NCBI GenBank assembly: GCA_052161645.1 | Contig: CP197414.1 | From: Laterigemmans sp052161645 | GTDB taxonomy: Bacteria > Planctomycetota > Planctomycetia > Pirellulales > Pirellulaceae | DNA: 64,000 nt | Direction: 5' to 3' (one strand) | Part shown: piece after piece, positions 48,944 to 57,394 of the stretch | How positions within the stretch are numbered: position 1 is the stretch's first letter | Layout: every line of letters starts with the position of its first letter | The notes under the pieces: generated by a model | Databases searched by the model: none | The model's input: only the letters and a program-made list of their open reading frames with translations | What the model was told of the DNA's origin: nothing | Position numbers and translations under genes: made by a program

Positions 48944-50173
48944 CTACATTTTTGGCTTCCCGCCCCTCAATAATTCCACCCCTAGTAACGTCGCTTCTCC
49001 CAACAGCTGAGCCCGCTGGGACGCTTCCGCATCGGCCAACAAAGCGGCCGTCGATGGCGACAGCCCCTGCTGTTCTTCAGTCAGCGGCAGCAAATTTAGG
49101 TCACGCCCGGCGGTCTTGCGATGTCGCTCCGATGCGCGCAAAAAGTCGCCTAAAATCGTATCCTCTTCTTGCCACTGCTGCGGATAACGCGACGGCGGCA
49201 AAACGGTCAGCTTGACGGTCCAGGCAGCCGGGTTGCCGTTGCCGAACTCGCGACGCAACCACGTCAACAACTCGGCCGAATCGCCGATCATCTCCAGCGA
49301 CTCCGCACTGGTCGGTTGCAGTTCCCAGCCCAACAGCAAGTGACGATTGCCGTTCTCGTTGAGCAACCGGGAGATGCGCGACGACATTGTTTGCCGCAAG
49401 TTGCCACCTCGCAACAATTCGCCAGCGTCGATCACGATCGGGCAATAACGAAAGGTGTCGACATCGACGACGTGCAAACGAGCCGCCCCGTCAGCGTCGA
49501 TATCAACCAAGTGAAATCCGTGAGCCCCCGGTTCGGCGAGGCTGCGACCTTGGGGGCTGCCACAGTAAACCGCTCCTTGCGCCGCCCCCGCTTCGAGTTC
49601 CTTACGAGCGTGCAGGCCGCCAAGCGCCCAGTAATCAAACCGCGTCTCGGCCAGCGAGCCCGCCTCGGCCGTCCCGTAACCAACTCCGATCGTAAAGATG
49701 TCGCTGGGATCGACGCGGTAGGAAGGAACGTGCAACGGCCCGGAACCCTCGCCGCTGCGACCCACGATCATGGCGATCGTTTCCCCGTTGCGAATCACGG
49801 GATGCTGCACCGCACGCCCCTTGGGCAATTGGGTCACGTTGCTCGGTAAAGAAATTGACTCAGGCCAATACTGAGCAGCGTCGACGTTCCCAGCAGCCCA
49901 AAAAACCTGGATGTTCCGCTCCGCCAACGCATCAAAGGCTTCGATCAACAGCGACATACCACGCGGACCGGCCAGCGAGGGGCTGAGCAAATCGCCACAC
50001 AAGAGGACAAAGTCGACGTTCTCAATCAAAGCAGCTTCCAGCACCGCCGTCGCCGCTTTCCAAGGGGCCGCGGCAATCGATTCTCTCAAGTGTTTTGGCA
50101 GTTCATCCAAATCACCCAAAGGTCGCTCTAAATGGAAATCGCTGGCATGGATAAAGCGGAATGATTCCGGCAT
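48944..50173 (-). CDS. YhaO/SbcD-like metallophosphoesterase, probably degenerate
   Basis: A 409-residue protein of the calcineurin-like DNA repair exonuclease group (YhaO/SbcD/Mre11), located upstream of the YhaN-like gene. Motif I HASDFHLERP (Asp12, His14) and motif II LLCGDLL (Asp61) are intact. Motif III, normally GNHD, reads GNVD (Val97); the motif normally LLHG reads VGYGT (Tyr166); and the motif normally GHIH reads GGLH (Gly186). So three active-site histidines expected from YhaO/SbcD are missing. The fold should be kept, but nuclease activity is doubtful; it may act as a structural partner of the ATPase. Confidence 0.86.
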   Translation of the reverse strand: MPESFRFIHASDFHLERPLGDLDELPKHLRESIAAAPWKAATAVLEAALIENVDFVLLCGDLLSPSLAGPRGMSLLIEAFDALAERNIQVFWAAGNVDAAQYWPESISLPSNVTQLPKGRAVQHPVIRNGETIAMIVGRSGEGSGPLHVPSYRVDPSDIFTIGVGYGTAEAGSLAETRFDYWALGGLHARKELEAGAAQGAVYCGSPQGRSLAEPGAHGFHLVDIDADGAARLHVVDVDTFRYCPIVIDAGELLRGGNLRQTMSSRISRLLNENGNRHLLLGWELQPTSAESLEMIGDSAELLTWLRREFGNGNPAAWTVKLTVLPPSRYPQQWQEEDTILGDFLRASERHRKTAGRDLNLLPLTEEQQGLSPSTAALLADAEASQRAQLLGEATLLGVELLRGGKPKM

Positions 50174-50568
50174 CCCTGAGGCCCTCCGTGGTCCGTGTTA
50201 TTCGGTCGAGCGAAGACGCGTCGACACAATCGTCTGGGAAGTTTAACGGAACTTGGGAAAATAGTCCAAGACAACTTTCGCAGATTCCTCAACAGGGGGC
50301 CCAGGTTGAAGCTGACCACGCGACTGTTGCCCAGACACCTCAAGTTTGTTGACCAAAGACAACGGACCCGTCCGCCGCGACTCCGATGCAAGAGCCACCG
50401 GAATGATCGCAAACCCTTTCCAGAAATAGACTTAAGGACAATCAGCCGGTTCCCCTCGGTGGGCTTTGGCACTGGGCATGCAATGCCTCTCAAACGCCGA
50501 AACCTCACCGCGTCGCAGGCCGCTGCGGAGGTGAGAACCCCTTTTGACTTTTCTCTCGAGTATTCTGC
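50174..50568. other. Divergent intergenic region without recognised gene
   Basis: About 395 bases between the YhaO-like gene and a plus-strand unknown gene. Open frames on both strands are short and without recognisable product. It must hold the promoters of both flanking transcripts, but no convincing -35/-10 pair was picked out. Confidence 0.4.
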
Positions 50569-51444
50569 ATGCATGCAGCTGAACTTGTCGATCTCGCCGC
50601 AATCCTCGCCCTGCACGGCCCCTCGCTGCTCTATCGCCGCGAATTGATTCCCCAGGAAGCGATGCAGGCTTATTGGCTAGCCAATCGAACTCGCTTCGAC
50701 GCTTGGCACCAAGCGATCAGCGATTATCAGCACCTGGCCGACACTCACGCGGTCGCCGAAATGCAAGCTTGGTGGAAAACGAGCGCCTCGATCGTCGAAG
50801 AAGTCTTGTTGAGCGAACCACTGACACGCGTCTACGCCGCGTTGGGCAGCGGGCTGGACAATGAACGAGCGGCAGAGGAAATCTCCCCAATTACACATTC
50901 TGTCTATCTGACGCATCTTGAAGCACGGGCGAGGATCCTGCGGTTGATGCTCGACAGTCGCCTGGCGTCACTCGATCACGCGGTGCGGCTGAACAAATTG
51001 AGAAGCACTACCGAACGATGGTGCGACGCGTTGCTGGGGCATCTCGCTTCGCAGCAACCCGATTCGGTGCACCGTTACGCGTTCGATCCCCCTCGAGCGG
51101 CCGCTTTTGCTGAGGATACCCAACAGATCCCCATGGGTATGGCGCGGGAAACCGCCGGTTGGTTGACGTCGGCTGCGATGCGCGATGCGTTGATGCGGCG
51201 CAGCAATCCGAGTCCAGCTTTTCCAGACGCAAACCGAGCGGTCGCCGATGCGGTGCTGATGTCGCTGAGGCCCGACATGTTTGACTCGGTGGGGCGATGC
51301 AAATCGCTGTGGCTGCACCGGCTCGAACGAGGGGCCGAGCAGACCGATCGCGTGCTGCACTCACTAGCTCAAGCGGATATCACCAACGCTGGCATCTTGG
51401 GTGGATACGAAGCGATCCGAACCAGCTCTTTTGGCCGATGGTGA
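50569..51444 (+). CDS. Unknown soluble helical protein
   Basis: A 291-residue protein, not recognised. ATG 50569 is chosen, followed by MHAAELVDLAAILALHGP. It is predicted mostly helical, rich in Ala, Arg and Leu, with no signal peptide or membrane helix. HLEARARILRLMLDSRLASL and RCKSLWLHRLERGAEQTDRV look amphipathic. It is tail-to-tail with infA, 14 bases apart, and divergent from the YhaO/YhaN pair, so no operon partner hints at its role. Confidence 0.72.
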   Translation: MHAAELVDLAAILALHGPSLLYRRELIPQEAMQAYWLANRTRFDAWHQAISDYQHLADTHAVAEMQAWWKTSASIVEEVLLSEPLTRVYAALGSGLDNERAAEEISPITHSVYLTHLEARARILRLMLDSRLASLDHAVRLNKLRSTTERWCDALLGHLASQQPDSVHRYAFDPPRAAAFAEDTQQIPMGMARETAGWLTSAAMRDALMRRSNPSPAFPDANRAVADAVLMSLRPDMFDSVGRCKSLWLHRLERGAEQTDRVLHSLAQADITNAGILGGYEAIRTSSFGRW

Positions 51445-51458
51445 GCTTGTGATGCTAG

Positions 51459-51680
51459 CTAACGCTCACGATAGGTAATCCGACCTTTGGTGAGGTCGTA
51501 AGGGGAGAGTTCCACACGCACTTTGTCGCCGGGAACGATTCGAATAAAGTGTTTCCGCATCCGTCCTGCGACGTGTGCTAAAACTTCGTTGCCGGTCTCT
51601 AATTGGACGCGAAATCGTGTATTGGCCAGCGCTTGGGTGACCGTGCCTTCGACTTCGAAAGCTTCTTCCTTTTTCGACAT
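51459..51680 (-). CDS. infA: Translation initiation factor IF-1
   Basis: A 73-residue S1-like OB-fold protein. The core VEGTVTQALANTRFRVQLETG, HVAGRMRKHFIRIVPGDKV and VELSPYDLTKGRITYRER is the standard IF-1 sequence, with Lys/Arg residues that contact 16S rRNA. The N-terminus has a short extension (MSKKEEAFE). Monocistronic here, outside the ribosomal protein operons. Confidence 0.96.
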   Translation of the reverse strand: MSKKEEAFEVEGTVTQALANTRFRVQLETGNEVLAHVAGRMRKHFIRIVPGDKVRVELSPYDLTKGRITYRER

Positions 51681-51859
51681 AAACCTCTGCCGCGGGGTTG
51701 ATCAAAGAAATAATGGGTGACAATCCGGCAGTCCGGGACACCCGCACTGCACAGTCATTGCAATCGTTATACCGTTTTCCCGCACAGCGTCTAGCAAAGA
51801 TTCTGTGAAAGCCGCATTTTCGCGATTTTAGCCGCAAAAATTGTCGGGGGGCATGGGAA

Positions 51860-51890
51860 TCAGCCGCAAAGCGCCAGCGTGCGGTTCCCC
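51860..51890. repeat. Half copy of REP-like element
   Basis: Begins TCAGCCGCAAAGCGCCAGCG and continues TGCGGTTCCCC, matching the left half of the element at 52178-52255; the inverse right half is absent. Confidence 0.6.
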
Positions 51891-52177
51891 GCCGCATCAG
51901 TCGCAGCGCGCCAGAGACCGACCAGATTACGTAGCGTGCACGATTCGTACTCGACGTCGGCATTTCGAGCACGAGCACGGACCCCAACGAGTTTGCCTCG
52001 TGCGGTGAACAAGTTTTGCCGGCTAGCATGAATCGCCGCGTCGCGCGCCTCGTTTTCCCCGCCGCCCGCCGCAGGCGGGCGGGCGGGGCAGGAATAATAT
52101 CGCGCGGATAACGGGGCAAGCTCGTTGGGGTCGGGCAAATTAATGTACGTAATTTGCTTGCACGAAGTCGTGCATCA

Positions 52178-52255
52178 TCAGCCGCCTGGCGCCAGCCTGC
52201 GGTTCCCACAGCACGACACGACACCGGGAACCGCACGCTGGCGCGAGGCGGCTGA
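52178..52255. repeat. REP-like palindromic element
   Basis: A 78-bp inverted repeat. The left arm TCAGCCGC..GCGCCAGC..GCGGTTCCC is mirrored by the right arm GGGAACCGC..GCTGGCGC..GCGGCTGA around an 18-base loop. It shares ends and GGTTCC words with the element at 10791-10864. Confidence 0.75.
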
Positions 52256-52312
52256 TTGCGGTTCCCCGCCACCGAGAATTAACGCTCAACGGCTACTATA
52301 ACGCGAAAGCGT

Positions 52313-53248
52313 TTAGCGAACCCGTTGCAGGACCAAATCAAGCGTCTTGCGGAGCGCTCCGCCACTGGATCGCAAGCCTTGGACCTCTTTGGGCCAAAGG
52401 TCAATCTCGAGGCATTTCTCCGCCCCGCGACGCCCCACGACGGTCGGTACCGATAATGCGACGTCGCGAATTCCGTAGCAACCCGATTGCACGGTGCTGA
52501 CGGGCAGCAGACGTTGGCTATCGAGTGCGATGGCATCGATGACGTCACGAATGGCGATGCCGACGGCAAAACCGGCTCCCCCTTTTCGCTTGATCACTTC
52601 CGCACCGCTGCCTCGCGTGCGACTGAAAAGCTCTCCAGCCAGCGAAGGGGTCCAACCGGGAAATTTATCGAGTGGCAATCCGGCGACCGTGGCGCTGCTC
52701 CAAATCGGCACCATTGAGTCACCATGCTCGCCCAAGATCAGCGCCCGCGTTTGCGTCGGGGGCGTGCCAAGTTGTTGGGCGATCAAGCTGCAGAAACGAA
52801 TCGTATCGAGCTGCGTCCCCAAGCCGATCACTTGATTCGCCGGCAGCCCCAATTGCTGGGCGGCCAAATAGGTGAGGATGTCGACCGGATTGGAAACGAC
52901 GACCACGATCGCGTCAGGTTTCAGTCCACCCTTTTTGACATCGGCCAAGATCGACATGAACAGGTCGGTGTTGCGATTGATCAAGTCCAGCCGTGATTCA
53001 TCCGGCTTGCGTCGCAGACCGGCCGTGATGCAAATCACATCGGAACTGGCAATCTGTTCGTAACCGCCACCGAGGATCGTTTGGTCGGCCACGCTGGGGC
53101 CACCGTGCTGCAGGTCCAAGGCTTGGCCGACAGCCAATTCCGCGTTCACATCCAACAGAGCGATTTCACCAACGATGCCACCACACTGCAACGCATAAGC
53201 TGCGCAGGAGCCGACCAGTCCGCCACCACCAATAATTGAAACTTTCAT
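52313..53248 (-). CDS. Lactate/malate-type dehydrogenase of the microcompartment
   Basis: A 311-residue NAD-dependent 2-hydroxyacid dehydrogenase of the LDH/MDH fold, last gene of the microcompartment operon. Seen: Rossmann start VSIIGGGGLVGSCAAYAL, catalytic loop AGLRRKPDESRLDLI, SNPVDILTY, LDTIRF with the substrate-binding Arg, and the catalytic His in LGEHGDSMVPIWS. The selector position in the loop is Arg (RKP), as in malate dehydrogenases, where lactate dehydrogenases have Gln (QKP). In planctomycetal compartments this gene is usually called lactate dehydrogenase and assigned to NAD recycling. It starts one base from the end of the aldolase gene. Confidence 0.9.
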   Translation of the reverse strand: MKVSIIGGGGLVGSCAAYALQCGGIVGEIALLDVNAELAVGQALDLQHGGPSVADQTILGGGYEQIASSDVICITAGLRRKPDESRLDLINRNTDLFMSILADVKKGGLKPDAIVVVVSNPVDILTYLAAQQLGLPANQVIGLGTQLDTIRFCSLIAQQLGTPPTQTRALILGEHGDSMVPIWSSATVAGLPLDKFPGWTPSLAGELFSRTRGSGAEVIKRKGGAGFAVGIAIRDVIDAIALDSQRLLPVSTVQSGCYGIRDVALSVPTVVGRRGAEKCLEIDLWPKEVQGLRSSGGALRKTLDLVLQRVR

Positions 53249-53249
53249 C

Positions 53250-54134
53250 TTAGGCCCCCTTGAGTTGACGCATGACTTCCGCGGAAATCAGTTTTACCAG
53301 TTGCTCTTCATCGATCCCGGACGTGCCCGTCGCGCCGTTCGAACTGGCTGCGGGCGCGGCCGGTTTGGCTGCCGGAGGTGCCTCAAAGGCGCGACGCTCG
53401 ACACCGGCTGCTTCCCAACTATCACGGAAAATATCGTTCGCGCACACGTCGCAGTTCTTGTAGTCTTCCGTGTTGCGGGGATCGGCAAAGCCCCACTTGT
53501 CTTTCAATTCCAACAGCTCGCGGGTCTTGCCGTCACCCAGGTATTGGACATGGCCCAGCTGGCGAGCCAGCAGCAGCATGCGGCAATACGAGTCCAAGAT
53601 CTCCGTCCACCAATAGGCGCGTTCGACCGTTTCACCGTAGCTGACCGTGCCGTGGTTCGCCAAGATAATGACGTTGGTGCGATCGACGAAGGGGATAATC
53701 GTATCGGCAAACGCTTGTCCACCGGGGGTCTCGTACCGAGTGATCGGAACATCACCCAAGAAGACCTCGACCTCGGGCAAAATACACTGAGGGATTGGCT
53801 CGCGGGCGATTGCAAACGCGGTCGCGTGGGGTGGATGGCAATGCACCACCGAACGGACGTCGGGGCGTTGCCGGAAAATTTCCAAGTGCAACAACGCTTC
53901 GCTGGAGCGTTTCTTGCGACCGGCGATTTGTTTTCCAGTCATATCGACGGTGGCGATATCGTCTGGCTTGAGAAACCCTTTGCAATGCATCGTGGGCGTG
54001 CAGAGGACCTCGTTTTCATTGATGCGAACGGTGATGTTTCCATCGTTCGCCGCGGCGAATTGACGATTGTAAATCCGGCGACCAATGTCACAGATATCTT
54101 GTTTCAGTTTGTGAACGTTTTGTGTTTGCATCAT
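53250..54134 (-). CDS. Class II aldolase (fuculose/rhamnulose phosphate type)
   Basis: A 294-residue class II aldolase, the signature enzyme expected to split fuculose-1-phosphate or rhamnulose-1-phosphate to DHAP and lactaldehyde. The zinc-binding His motif VVHCHPPHATAFAIA lies near residue 96 and the LANHGTVSYGETVERA motif with another ligand near 156; SSEALLHLEIF holds the catalytic Glu region. After a CDVCANDIF segment and an Ala/Pro-rich linker, the last 22 residues (IDEEQLVKLISAEVMRQLKG) form an amphipathic helix like an encapsulation peptide. Its start overlaps the stop of the preceding BMC-P gene (TAATG). Confidence 0.93.
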   Translation of the reverse strand: MMQTQNVHKLKQDICDIGRRIYNRQFAAANDGNITVRINENEVLCTPTMHCKGFLKPDDIATVDMTGKQIAGRKKRSSEALLHLEIFRQRPDVRSVVHCHPPHATAFAIAREPIPQCILPEVEVFLGDVPITRYETPGGQAFADTIIPFVDRTNVIILANHGTVSYGETVERAYWWTEILDSYCRMLLLARQLGHVQYLGDGKTRELLELKDKWGFADPRNTEDYKNCDVCANDIFRDSWEAAGVERRAFEAPPAAKPAAPAASSNGATGTSGIDEEQLVKLISAEVMRQLKGA

Positions 54135-54415
54135 TAGGAAAGATCGAGCGTATCGAGAATGGCGGCCGTATTGGCGTCCACGGGAATAATTTTAGGGCGA
54201 AAGGGTTGAGCCGCTTCGGGACCTTCTGCCAAAGCGATTAAATCGCCCCAGCCGGTCCCCAACTGATCGGCAGCGACCACCGGTTCCTCCGAGTAAACCA
54301 GTTGGCCATCGGCATCTATCGTGTCGACCGTTTCCACCAGTCGCAGTGGTAATCCTTGCAGCGAGGGATGGCTGCGAGCCAGCGTCACCTTGCCAATCAC
54401 GCGAGCGATTCTCAT
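54134..54415 (-). CDS. BMC-P (EutN/CcmL) pentameric shell protein
   Basis: A 93-residue EutN/CcmL protein, which forms pentamers capping the vertices of the shell. Start ATG 54415 gives MRIARVIGKVTLARSHPSLQ, the family N-terminus, followed by VVAADQLGTGWGDLIALAEG and the C-terminal VDANTAAILDTLDL. The frame is open further upstream, inside the preceding gene, and is not used. It overlaps that gene by four bases (ATGA). One of three BMC-P genes here. Confidence 0.93.
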   Translation of the reverse strand: MRIARVIGKVTLARSHPSLQGLPLRLVETVDTIDADGQLVYSEEPVVAADQLGTGWGDLIALAEGPEAAQPFRPKIIPVDANTAAILDTLDLS

Positions 54416-55230
54416 GCTGGCTGTCCTCCTGATAAGCCTGACTGTCCGCGCCCGGTTCGCAAACAAACGGCGGCAACGGCCACGATCGCGGAAAGAGTCA
54501 AGCGTTCGGTGTCGAGCACCCAAACTTGCGGCGCCATGGCAGCCGCAATCCGCAAGACATGTTGCGGCGAATCGACCGCCGCGGTGACCATCCCCAACTC
54601 GCGTCCCCAACGATCGACGTCGACCGCCGGCAAAGGGCTGAGCAATATCCCCAGGGCTCCGGCGACAAGTAGCGACGGCAACTGTTGACTGTCGGCCACG
54701 CTCACCGGCAAACCGCGGAGCGTCAATTGTTTGGCAACAGCGGTGGCTCGCGATGTACCGTCTGCGTCGCTGATGTAACCCCACAAGGAAGTTTCTTCTG
54801 CTGAAGGTTGGCCAGACGTGGCGTTCTCGACTTTTATGCTTTGATTGGCAACGGATGCCACCGCACCCCGCTCGATCGCAATCCCCCGCCGCCGCAGTTC
54901 ATCGGCTGCCGCGGGAGTGATCACCGCTGCCGTGGCGACCCGCACCTGTTTGGTTTCCGCGGGCAGATTTTCGAGTTCCCGCAGCGAAATCACTCGCTCC
55001 GGAAGACTCGCCGTGAGCTGGTTTGCCGCCTGGGAGCGCGCGGCTTCTGTTGACACGGAACTCGGAGAATCTTTCTCATTGTCCGCGTTGCCGGTCCCGG
55101 CCGAACTGGCGGCTCGCAGCGCGTCGCGAACCAACCGCGTGATCAGGGCTTGCAAATCACCCGCGTGCGGCCCGCTAGTTTGTAGGCTGTTTGGTAGGCT
55201 TTTCGGCAGGCTGTTTGGTGTGCCATTCAT
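54412..55230 (-). CDS. Unknown microcompartment-associated protein
   Basis: A 272-residue protein embedded between two BMC-P genes with four-base ATGA overlaps on both sides, so it is clearly part of the operon. The N-terminus has a polar leader and an amphipathic helix (DLQALITRLVRDALRAASSA) resembling an encapsulation peptide, then a Ser/Asn-rich linker. The middle VATAAVITPAAADELRRRGI resembles a motif near the start of several BMC accessory proteins. The last 110 residues (AVAKQLTLRGLPVSVAD; LGMVTAAVDSPQHVLRIAAA) recall sugar-phosphate isomerase RpiB-like folds, but only weakly. Function not assigned. Confidence 0.8.
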   Translation of the reverse strand: MNGTPNSLPKSLPNSLQTSGPHAGDLQALITRLVRDALRAASSAGTGNADNEKDSPSSVSTEAARSQAANQLTASLPERVISLRELENLPAETKQVRVATAAVITPAAADELRRRGIAIERGAVASVANQSIKVENATSGQPSAEETSLWGYISDADGTSRATAVAKQLTLRGLPVSVADSQQLPSLLVAGALGILLSPLPAVDVDRWGRELGMVTAAVDSPQHVLRIAAAMAPQVWVLDTERLTLSAIVAVAAVCLRTGRGQSGLSGGQPA

Positions 55231-55484
55231 GAGTCGACGAGCCCCAGCGTGTACCAGCGGATCGGCGTCCGCTCGTCATTAACCAGCACGCGCCCGTAAG
55301 GCCCGTCACTGGTCAGGATCACCTCATCACCTCGCCCCGCTCCCAATTGATCGACGACGATCAACGGCGGACCATCAGCCACGCCGTCGACGCCCAGAGG
55401 TTGAACCACCAACAATCGTTGGCCGTTCAAGCTGGGATGCTTGACGGTGGCGCGCGTCTTGCCGAGGACTTTGCCAGATTGCAT
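55227..55484 (-). CDS. BMC-P (EutN/CcmL) pentameric shell protein
   Basis: An 85-residue EutN/CcmL shell protein, the shortest of the three. It begins MQSGKVLGKTRATVKHPSLN and continues VVDQLGAGRGDEVILTSDG, with the conserved Gly-x-Gly-x-Gly-Asp turn, and ends RWYTLGLVDS. It overlaps the downstream unknown gene by four bases. Confidence 0.93.
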   Translation of the reverse strand: MQSGKVLGKTRATVKHPSLNGQRLLVVQPLGVDGVADGPPLIVVDQLGAGRGDEVILTSDGPYGRVLVNDERTPIRWYTLGLVDS

Positions 55485-55565
55485 GGGGAAAAACAGTGCG
55501 GAAAAACAGTGCGGAGAAACAGTGGGGAGGTGATCGGAACGGGTTGGTCTGCAAAAGTGCTGTGG

Positions 55566-57014
55566 CTAGACGATGTACAAATCATCGACCATGCTGCAAC
55601 GGCGTTCCCGCGTGAAGGTCAACGGGGTGGTGACGCCTTCTCCCGTCGGACCGGCAATGGAAAAGGACAGATAGCCTTCTCCGCCCAATCCTAAAGAAGC
55701 CATGCAGGGACCGTTTTTTACAAACAGGGTGACGTCGAGTTCGCGCCCCATCTTGGTCATGTTTTGCACATTTCGCGAATGAATGATGGCGGTATGTCGG
55801 AAGCCATGTTCGTATTGTTTGGCCATCGCGATTGCGTGGTCGACGCAGCGGGCGCGAACAAAGGGGACGAACGGCATCATCTGCTCGACGGTGACAAACG
55901 GATGATGTTCGTCGGTTTCGCCGAACACCAATTCCACGCGATGATCGATATCCACACCGGCGGCCTCGGCCAGCTTCCAAGCATCTTGCCCGATGAAGTC
56001 CTTGTTCGCCGCCAAGTGATTGTCATCACCCACGCGGCTGATCGCTTTGGCGGTGAGGGCATCAATCTGTTGGGCGTCTAGCTGCACCGCGCCTGCGCGT
56101 CGCATCGCATCCATCATGGCATCGAAGACGCTATCGACAACGAACACTTCTTTTTCCGCGATGCAGAGCAAGTTATTGTCGTAGGCGGCGCCTTGGATGA
56201 TACAGCGAGCGGCGTTATCTAGATCGGCCGTTTCGTCGACGACCACTGGTGGATTCCCCGGTCCGGCCACGATTGCCCGTTTGCCGCTGTTGAGAGCCGC
56301 CCGCGCCACGGCCGGTCCGCCGGTCACGCAAATCAAAGCCACTTGCTTGTTTTTGAACAATGCTTCGGCACTTTCGAGCGTCGGCTCGGCGATCACGCAA
56401 ATTAGGTTATCGATCCCCAGCTCGCGATAGATCGCTTCGTTGAATCGCCGCACGCCTTCGGCCGCCACGCGTTTCCCAGAGGGATGTGGATTGACCACCA
56501 CGGTGTTACCGCCAGCTAACATGCTGACCGCGTTGCCGGTGATTGTGGGCAGGCTGTGAGTGACCGGGGTAATGGCTCCGATGACCCCGAACGGAGCTCG
56601 CTCGATCACCGCCAGCCCGTTGTCACCACTGAAAGCTTTGGTTTCCAAGAACTCCACGCCGGGGGTCAACTCGCCCAACGTCTTGAGCTTTTCAATCTTG
56701 TGCTCCGGGCGCCCAATCCCGGTCTCTTCCATCTCCATCAGTCCCAACTCTTCGCACTGCTCGATCGAAATGCGACGGATGATGTTAATTATTTTGGTGC
56801 GATCGGCCTTGGTCCGTTCACGCAGTTGTTCGAAAGCCGTCCGCGCCGCGGCGACCGCTTGGTCGGCATCGTGGAAGATTCCATTGCGTCCCATCAGCGG
56901 AGCGTTTTGATTGGCAAAAGGTTGCCGCGCTTCCGGCGGAACCGGAGGGGGCGCGCCGACTTGAGCCAAGACTTCGGCGATCACGTTGCGGATCAAGTTT
57001 TCGTCGTATTGCAT
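55566..57014 (-). CDS. CoA-acylating aldehyde dehydrogenase (PduP-like)
   Basis: A 482-residue aldehyde dehydrogenase that should oxidise lactaldehyde to lactyl-CoA with NAD. The first 20 residues (MQYDENLIRNVIAEVLAQVG) are an amphipathic encapsulation helix. The ALDH core has PFGVIGAITPVTHSLPTITG, VVNPHPSGKR, VTGGPAVARAALNSGKRAI, and the catalytic Cys in AYDNNLLCIAEKEVFV (about residue 282). The C-terminal THPLTFTRERR-like segment VTTPLTFTRERRCSM is typical for BMC acylating enzymes. It lies between two BMC-P genes. Confidence 0.94.
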   Translation of the reverse strand: MQYDENLIRNVIAEVLAQVGAPPPVPPEARQPFANQNAPLMGRNGIFHDADQAVAAARTAFEQLRERTKADRTKIINIIRRISIEQCEELGLMEMEETGIGRPEHKIEKLKTLGELTPGVEFLETKAFSGDNGLAVIERAPFGVIGAITPVTHSLPTITGNAVSMLAGGNTVVVNPHPSGKRVAAEGVRRFNEAIYRELGIDNLICVIAEPTLESAEALFKNKQVALICVTGGPAVARAALNSGKRAIVAGPGNPPVVVDETADLDNAARCIIQGAAYDNNLLCIAEKEVFVVDSVFDAMMDAMRRAGAVQLDAQQIDALTAKAISRVGDDNHLAANKDFIGQDAWKLAEAAGVDIDHRVELVFGETDEHHPFVTVEQMMPFVPFVRARCVDHAIAMAKQYEHGFRHTAIIHSRNVQNMTKMGRELDVTLFVKNGPCMASLGLGGEGYLSFSIAGPTGEGVTTPLTFTRERRCSMVDDLYIV

Positions 57015-57028
57015 CGCTGCTTAATTCC

Positions 57029-57340
57029 TCAATCTTGCCGGTTGTAAATGCTTAGGCGGTCGATCGTGACGTCGTCGACAATCCCAATCACGACGGCGTC
57101 GACCGGTAAATCTTTAGTTTCGGGAGTCATTCGCGCGCTGCCTCCCTGAGTGATTAACACCATGTCGTCTTGGCCCGCGCCGAGCGCGTCGATGGCAATG
57201 AAGGTTCGACCCGTGGGAACTAATTTGTCACGCTCAGGGCTGGCCAAGCGATACGGTTCGACAACCAACAGCTTGTGGCCAGTCATGGTCGCCACCTTTT
57301 GGGTGCTGACAACCGAGCCGGTGACGCGGGCGACGAACAT
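57029..57340 (-). CDS. BMC-P (EutN/CcmL) pentameric shell protein
   Basis: A 103-residue EutN/CcmL vertex protein. It has MFVARVTGSVVSTQKVATMT, IAIDALGAGQDDMVLITQGG and VVIGIVDDVTI. Fourteen bases separate it from the aldehyde dehydrogenase gene. It is the longest of the three BMC-P proteins, with an extra loop around residues 40-45. Confidence 0.93.
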   Translation of the reverse strand: MFVARVTGSVVSTQKVATMTGHKLLVVEPYRLASPERDKLVPTGRTFIAIDALGAGQDDMVLITQGGSARMTPETKDLPVDAVVIGIVDDVTIDRLSIYNRQD

Positions 57341-57394
57341 GGAACGACTTCAAGCAGGAAGGAATAAAAAATCACAACACGAAAGCGTGCATCA

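Larger units (their letters stand above)
51681..52312. other. Repeat-bearing intergenic region
   Basis: About 630 bases between infA and the end of the microcompartment locus. No credible gene. It contains a half copy of a REP-like element (51860-51890), a GC-only hairpin (about 52057-52088, CCCGCC words against GGCGGG words) and a complete REP-like element (52178-52255). Confidence 0.6.

Noticed and set aside
53265..54137. 290-codon plus-strand frame
   Set aside because: Antisense of the class II aldolase gene; no coherent product.
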